NCBI GenBank assembly: GCA_026014725.1
Contig: JAOZHV010000059.1
Location: forward strand, 124,001 to 188,000
Direction of reading: 5' to 3'
Length of the DNA stretch: 64,000 bases
Origin: Candidatus Bathyarchaeota archaeon
Lineage (GTDB): Archaea > Thermoproteota > Bathyarchaeia > Bathyarchaeales > Bathycorpusculaceae
Of the stretch, positions 61,443 to 64,000 are shown in pieces. The position numbers and the translations under genes were made by a program. A model generated the notes under the pieces. That model searched no databases. It was not told the DNA's origin and worked only from the letters and a program-made list of their open reading frames with translations. The first letter of the stretch is position 1; the number at the start of each line of letters is the position of its first letter.

Positions 61443-62950
61443 GACACCGAAGACCCGAACATTTCCACATACGCAGCCTCAAACGCACCTATAATCGGCA
61501 AACCAGCACATTCACAATAGACATCAGCTACACCACAGCACCACCCATACTAACAGAACGCACAAAAGAGGTTGCAGAAGCATTCGGGCTCGGTGCAGAC
61601 CAAACAAGAAAATTCACGCTATTCGACAGCATCAGCATTTGTATAAAACCAACAGACATCGTGCTAATCACAGGAGACAGCGGAAGCGGAAAAAGCGCAC
61701 TCCTAAAAGCCATCAAAGCCGACCTCGGCACAGAAGCCCAAGACACAAAAGACCTACAAATCAACCACGACCAACCCATCATCGAAACCATAGGCAACAA
61801 CACCACACAAGCAATCCAAGCCCTAAGCCAAGTCGGACTAAACGACGCATTTCTATTCCTACGACCATACAAACAACTAAGCGACGGACAAAAACACCGC
61901 TACCAAATCGCACTCCTAGCAGCACAACAAAAGCCGTTTTGGCTCCTAGACGAATTCACAAGCACACTAGACCGCGACACAGCAAAAATCGTCGCCTACA
62001 ACCTACAACGCACAGCACGCAAAATGGGCAAAGCAGTCATCGCCGCAACCACACACAAAGACATCCAACGCGACTTCGCACCAAACGTACACATCCACAA
62101 ACGCTACGGCAAAGAAGTCACCGTAACATACCACCCAAAAGCCACAGCAAAACAATGCACCCTAACAAAACAAATCAAAATCCAACCCGGCACAAAACAA
62201 GACTACCAACAACTAAGCCAATTCCACTACCGCACCACACGGCTACCACCAACAAGAAAAATCTTCACCCTAAAACACAAAAACCAACTCTGCGGAGTAA
62301 TCGTCTACAGCTACCCCACACCCACAAGCTTCGGCAGAAGCAAAGTCTGGAAAGGCAACATAAAACAACTCCAAACAGAAGTCAGCGCAATCAGCCGCGT
62401 AATCATCCACCCAAAATACCGAAGCATCGGCTTAGGAGAAAAACTCGTACACGACACACTACCGCTCGCGGGAACACCGCATATCGAAACCGTAGCAGTT
62501 ATGGCAAAATACAACCCGTTCTTCGAAAAAGCAGGCATGCAAAAAATCGCACAAAGCACACCCAACAAACACGTCACAAACGCGCTACAAGAACTAGAAA
62601 AACTCGGCTTTGACACAGCACTCATGGCATCAACAAACTACAACCAACAAAAAATCCAGCAAACAGGCACACAACCAATCATCAACATCCTAACAAACCT
62701 CTCCAAACACGACCCAACCATACGCAGAAAACTCGCACCCACAAAAAACATCTACCCAAAACACCAAGAATTCACACAAAAAATCCAAACCCAAACCACC
62801 ACACAACTCGCAGAAACACTAAAAAAACTCAGCTTCACAAACCAAACAAAAACCTACCTACACTGGCAAAGTAGCGATGGACCACTGCGGTTCGACGCCC
62901 AGAATCCACCTACGTCTCCAAACCCTACACTCATACCCGCACCCCCTTGA
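61439..62950 (+). CDS. ABC ATPase fused to GNAT acetyltransferase (COG2401 type)
   Basis: Walker A GDSGSGKS (79-86), ABC signature LSDGQKHR (147-154), Walker B FWLLDEFTSTLDRDT (167-181) and H-loop TTHKD (205-209) are complete, though the domain is compact. A GNAT domain follows from about residue 240 to 400, with the acetyl-CoA segment VIIHPKYRSIGLGEKLV. The protein has no membrane helices, so it is not a transporter. COG2401 proteins occur in archaea and their viruses with unknown function. It overlaps the terminase gene by four bases. The last 40 residues are encoded in A/C-rich then GC-rich DNA and may differ from the ancestral end. Confidence 0.85.
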   Translation: MRHRRPEHFHIRSLKRTYNRQTSTFTIDISYTTAPPILTERTKEVAEAFGLGADQTRKFTLFDSISICIKPTDIVLITGDSGSGKSALLKAIKADLGTEAQDTKDLQINHDQPIIETIGNNTTQAIQALSQVGLNDAFLFLRPYKQLSDGQKHRYQIALLAAQQKPFWLLDEFTSTLDRDTAKIVAYNLQRTARKMGKAVIAATTHKDIQRDFAPNVHIHKRYGKEVTVTYHPKATAKQCTLTKQIKIQPGTKQDYQQLSQFHYRTTRLPPTRKIFTLKHKNQLCGVIVYSYPTPTSFGRSKVWKGNIKQLQTEVSAISRVIIHPKYRSIGLGEKLVHDTLPLAGTPHIETVAVMAKYNPFFEKAGMQKIAQSTPNKHVTNALQELEKLGFDTALMASTNYNQQKIQQTGTQPIINILTNLSKHDPTIRRKLAPTKNIYPKHQEFTQKIQTQTTTQLAETLKKLSFTNQTKTYLHWQSSDGPLRFDAQNPPTSPNPTLIPAPP

Positions 62951-63256
62951 GCGCATAACGTCCAAACTTAGGTTGCTCTCTCCCGAGCCTAGCCAGATTC
63001 GCCTGCCAAACGATGAAACAACTCCCCTACGGAAGCTACCCACCGACCGCCAGCCCCAAAGGACGGATACTCAACGCTTCGGAAATGAAGACCCAAGCGG
63101 CCACGAACGCCTCATCCGCAGATGTCAGCCCGTCATGTAGAGGATTTACGGAAGTAATGGACCCCTAACCCACCGCCTAAGATCCATCGCCGCACATAGA
63201 AGGCTCAATCAAACTTTAAAACCTTCCCGAATAAACCGCCACCATTTCGGGGTGTT
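62951..63256. other. GC-rich island without a convincing protein gene
   Basis: By count the lines at 63001-63060 and 63061-63120 hold 60% and 58% G+C, against 47% in the A/C-rich line at 62701-62760. Short hairpins are visible, for example TAGG..CTC with GAG..CCTA around 62969-62992. Short frames on both strands look like shadows. I tested by eye for SRP RNA, RNase P RNA, 5S rRNA and tRNA signatures and found none. It may be a noncoding RNA or the remains of an inserted element. Confidence 0.3.
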
Positions 63257-64000
63257 CTACAACTTTTCAGAAGCAACCTTTAAGGTTCGAGCAACTGCTT
63301 CCAACTCGCTTAGCATAGTTTTACTGTTTTTCTGAATAATTTTAATGAACGCACTCCCCACGATGGCTGCATCCGCACCTGCCGCAATCACAGTTTTCAC
63401 ATGCTCAGGCTTGGAGATGCCAAACCCAACCGCCAACGGAATCTTCCCCGCCGTAAAAGGCGCAACACGCTTAATCAGCTCAACCGTAGACTCCTCAACA
63501 GTTGTTTTAGCGCCCGTAACGCCGTAATGCGAAACCAAATACAGAAAGCCCGATGAAGCGTTAACAATCTTAGTTAAGCGCTCGTTGCTCGTGGACGGCG
63601 TAGCCAAAAAAATCGTATCCAACCCATGCGCTTTCGCGGTTTTCTTGTATTCATCGGCTTCTTCCACAGGCAAATCAGGCACAATAAACCCATCAACCCT
63701 ATGCTCCCTTGCAACACCCAAAAACTTGTCCAACCCAATCCGAAACACAGGATTATAATACGTCATCACAACCACAGGCGCATCATGCCCGCTCTTGATT
63801 TTTTTAGCAATTTCCAAAACCTTCATCGGCGTGGTTCCCGCATTTAGAGCACGCAAACTCGCAGCCTGAATCGTCGGCCCATCCGCAATCGGGTCAGAAA
63901 ACGGCAACCCCAACTCCAAAATATCCACTCCCCCACGAAGGAGCGCATCAGCGATCCGCGGCGTTTGCTGTGGCGTTGGGTCACCAGCAGTAATGTAGCC
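63257..64000 (-). CDS. trpA: Tryptophan synthase alpha chain (5' end cut by window edge)
   Basis: Cleaves indole-3-glycerol phosphate to indole and glyceraldehyde-3-phosphate. The visible part starts GYITAGDPT, contains the catalytic Asp region DILELGLPFSDPIADGPTIQAAS, IVPDLPVEEADEY, and the phosphate-binding GFGISKPEHVKTV and ADAAIVGSAFIK. A GTG at 63928 lies in-frame but is internal, because the typical YxTAGDP segment precedes it. The frame is open to the right edge. The other trp genes presumably lie beyond it. Confidence 0.95.
   Translation of the reverse strand, partial: GYITAGDPTPQQTPRIADALLRGGVDILELGLPFSDPIADGPTIQAASLRALNAGTTPMKVLEIAKKIKSGHDAPVVVMTYYNPVFRIGLDKFLGVAREHRVDGFIVPDLPVEEADEYKKTAKAHGLDTIFLATPSTSNERLTKIVNASSGFLYLVSHYGVTGAKTTVEESTVELIKRVAPFTAGKIPLAVGFGISKPEHVKTVIAAGADAAIVGSAFIKIIQKNSKTMLSELEAVARTLKVASEKL

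Noticed and set aside
61639-62613. 324-residue Arg/His/Thr-rich frame inside the ABC-GNAT gene
   Set aside because: A shadow made open by the A/C-rich strand, which rarely forms stop codons; the real frame has all ABC motifs.
62951-63150. SRP RNA or RNase P RNA
   Set aside because: The GGAAGG..GCAGCC loop of SRP RNA and the GAGGAAAGTCC element of RNase P RNA are absent on both strands.
1-64000. CRISPR arrays, rRNA genes and insertion sequences
   Set aside because: No regular spaced repeats, rRNA-like segments or transposase motifs were found in reading both strands.

Overview
The window looks like a chromosomal piece of an uncultured archaeon, most likely a member of the Bathyarchaeia (former Miscellaneous Crenarchaeotal Group). 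The domain assignment is firm. It rests on a thermosome-type chaperonin, archaeal pantoate kinase and archaeal-type phosphopantetheine adenylyltransferase, archaeal cofactor-independent phosphoglycerate mutase, a CdvA-like division protein, TrmB, PadR and Lrp regulators, TATA-box promoters, many TTG and GTG starts, and a provirus-like module with an archaeal ABC-GNAT fusion (COG2401 type). The lineage is an inference from gene content; no rRNA gene lies in the window.

Layout. 1-5.4 kb: surface and sugar functions (FkbM methyltransferase cut by the edge, TrmB regulator, PH-domain membrane protein, GT-C glycosyltransferase), then three very small genes, two of them Cys-rich. 5.7-10.4 kb: ArsM with a palindrome around its TATA box, phosphoglycerate mutase, an HPr-kinase-like P-loop protein and an M48 membrane protease. 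10.5-18.6 kb: the most unusual block, with a stand-alone receiver protein behind a structured leader, an 800-residue membrane/helical protein, a degenerate tubulin-like protein, an 884-residue tubulin/FtsZ-superfamily GTPase with a large helical insertion, and an exported single-pass protein whose start codon appears to be ACG. 18.8-24 kb: a secreted GH5 enzyme, an RHH plus AIR-synthase-like fusion, and a CoA gene set (ECF S component, pantoate kinase, PPAT) with overlapping reading frames. 24-29.5 kb: a T4 endonuclease V-like protein, small proteins, a multi-branched structured RNA candidate, a secreted protein, and a three-PAS histidine kinase.

29.6-38 kb: ValRS and aspartate dehydrogenase; a CdvA-like coiled-coil protein with an acidic Pro-rich tail; PadR; tRNA-Lys(UUU); Hsp20 and thermosome with a palindrome at the predicted start of transcription. 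38-49 kb: MFS transporter, an orphan MuF-like zinc domain, glutamate dehydrogenase with a zinc-ribbon partner and two overlapping Lrp regulators, a creatininase-family enzyme, hydrolase plus phosphoribosyltransferase, a Ca2+/Na+ exchanger-type protein, and a TPP riboswitch in front of a ThiT-type thiamine transporter. 49.7-56.6 kb: RimK-like ligase, P1B-type ATPase with a CPS metal motif, class II fructose-bisphosphatase, a PEFP-anchored surface protein and a TatD-linked radical SAM protein.

56.7-63.2 kb: accessory region. A RelBE-type toxin-antitoxin pair with its own operator is followed by a winged-helix protein, two promoter palindromes, a small membrane protein, an SH3-like small protein, a holin-like protein, a coiled-coil protein, the large terminase and a COG2401 ABC-GNAT protein, ending in a GC-rich island. 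Portal, capsid and integrase genes are not visible, so this is a provirus fragment or a retained packaging module. The right edge cuts trpA.
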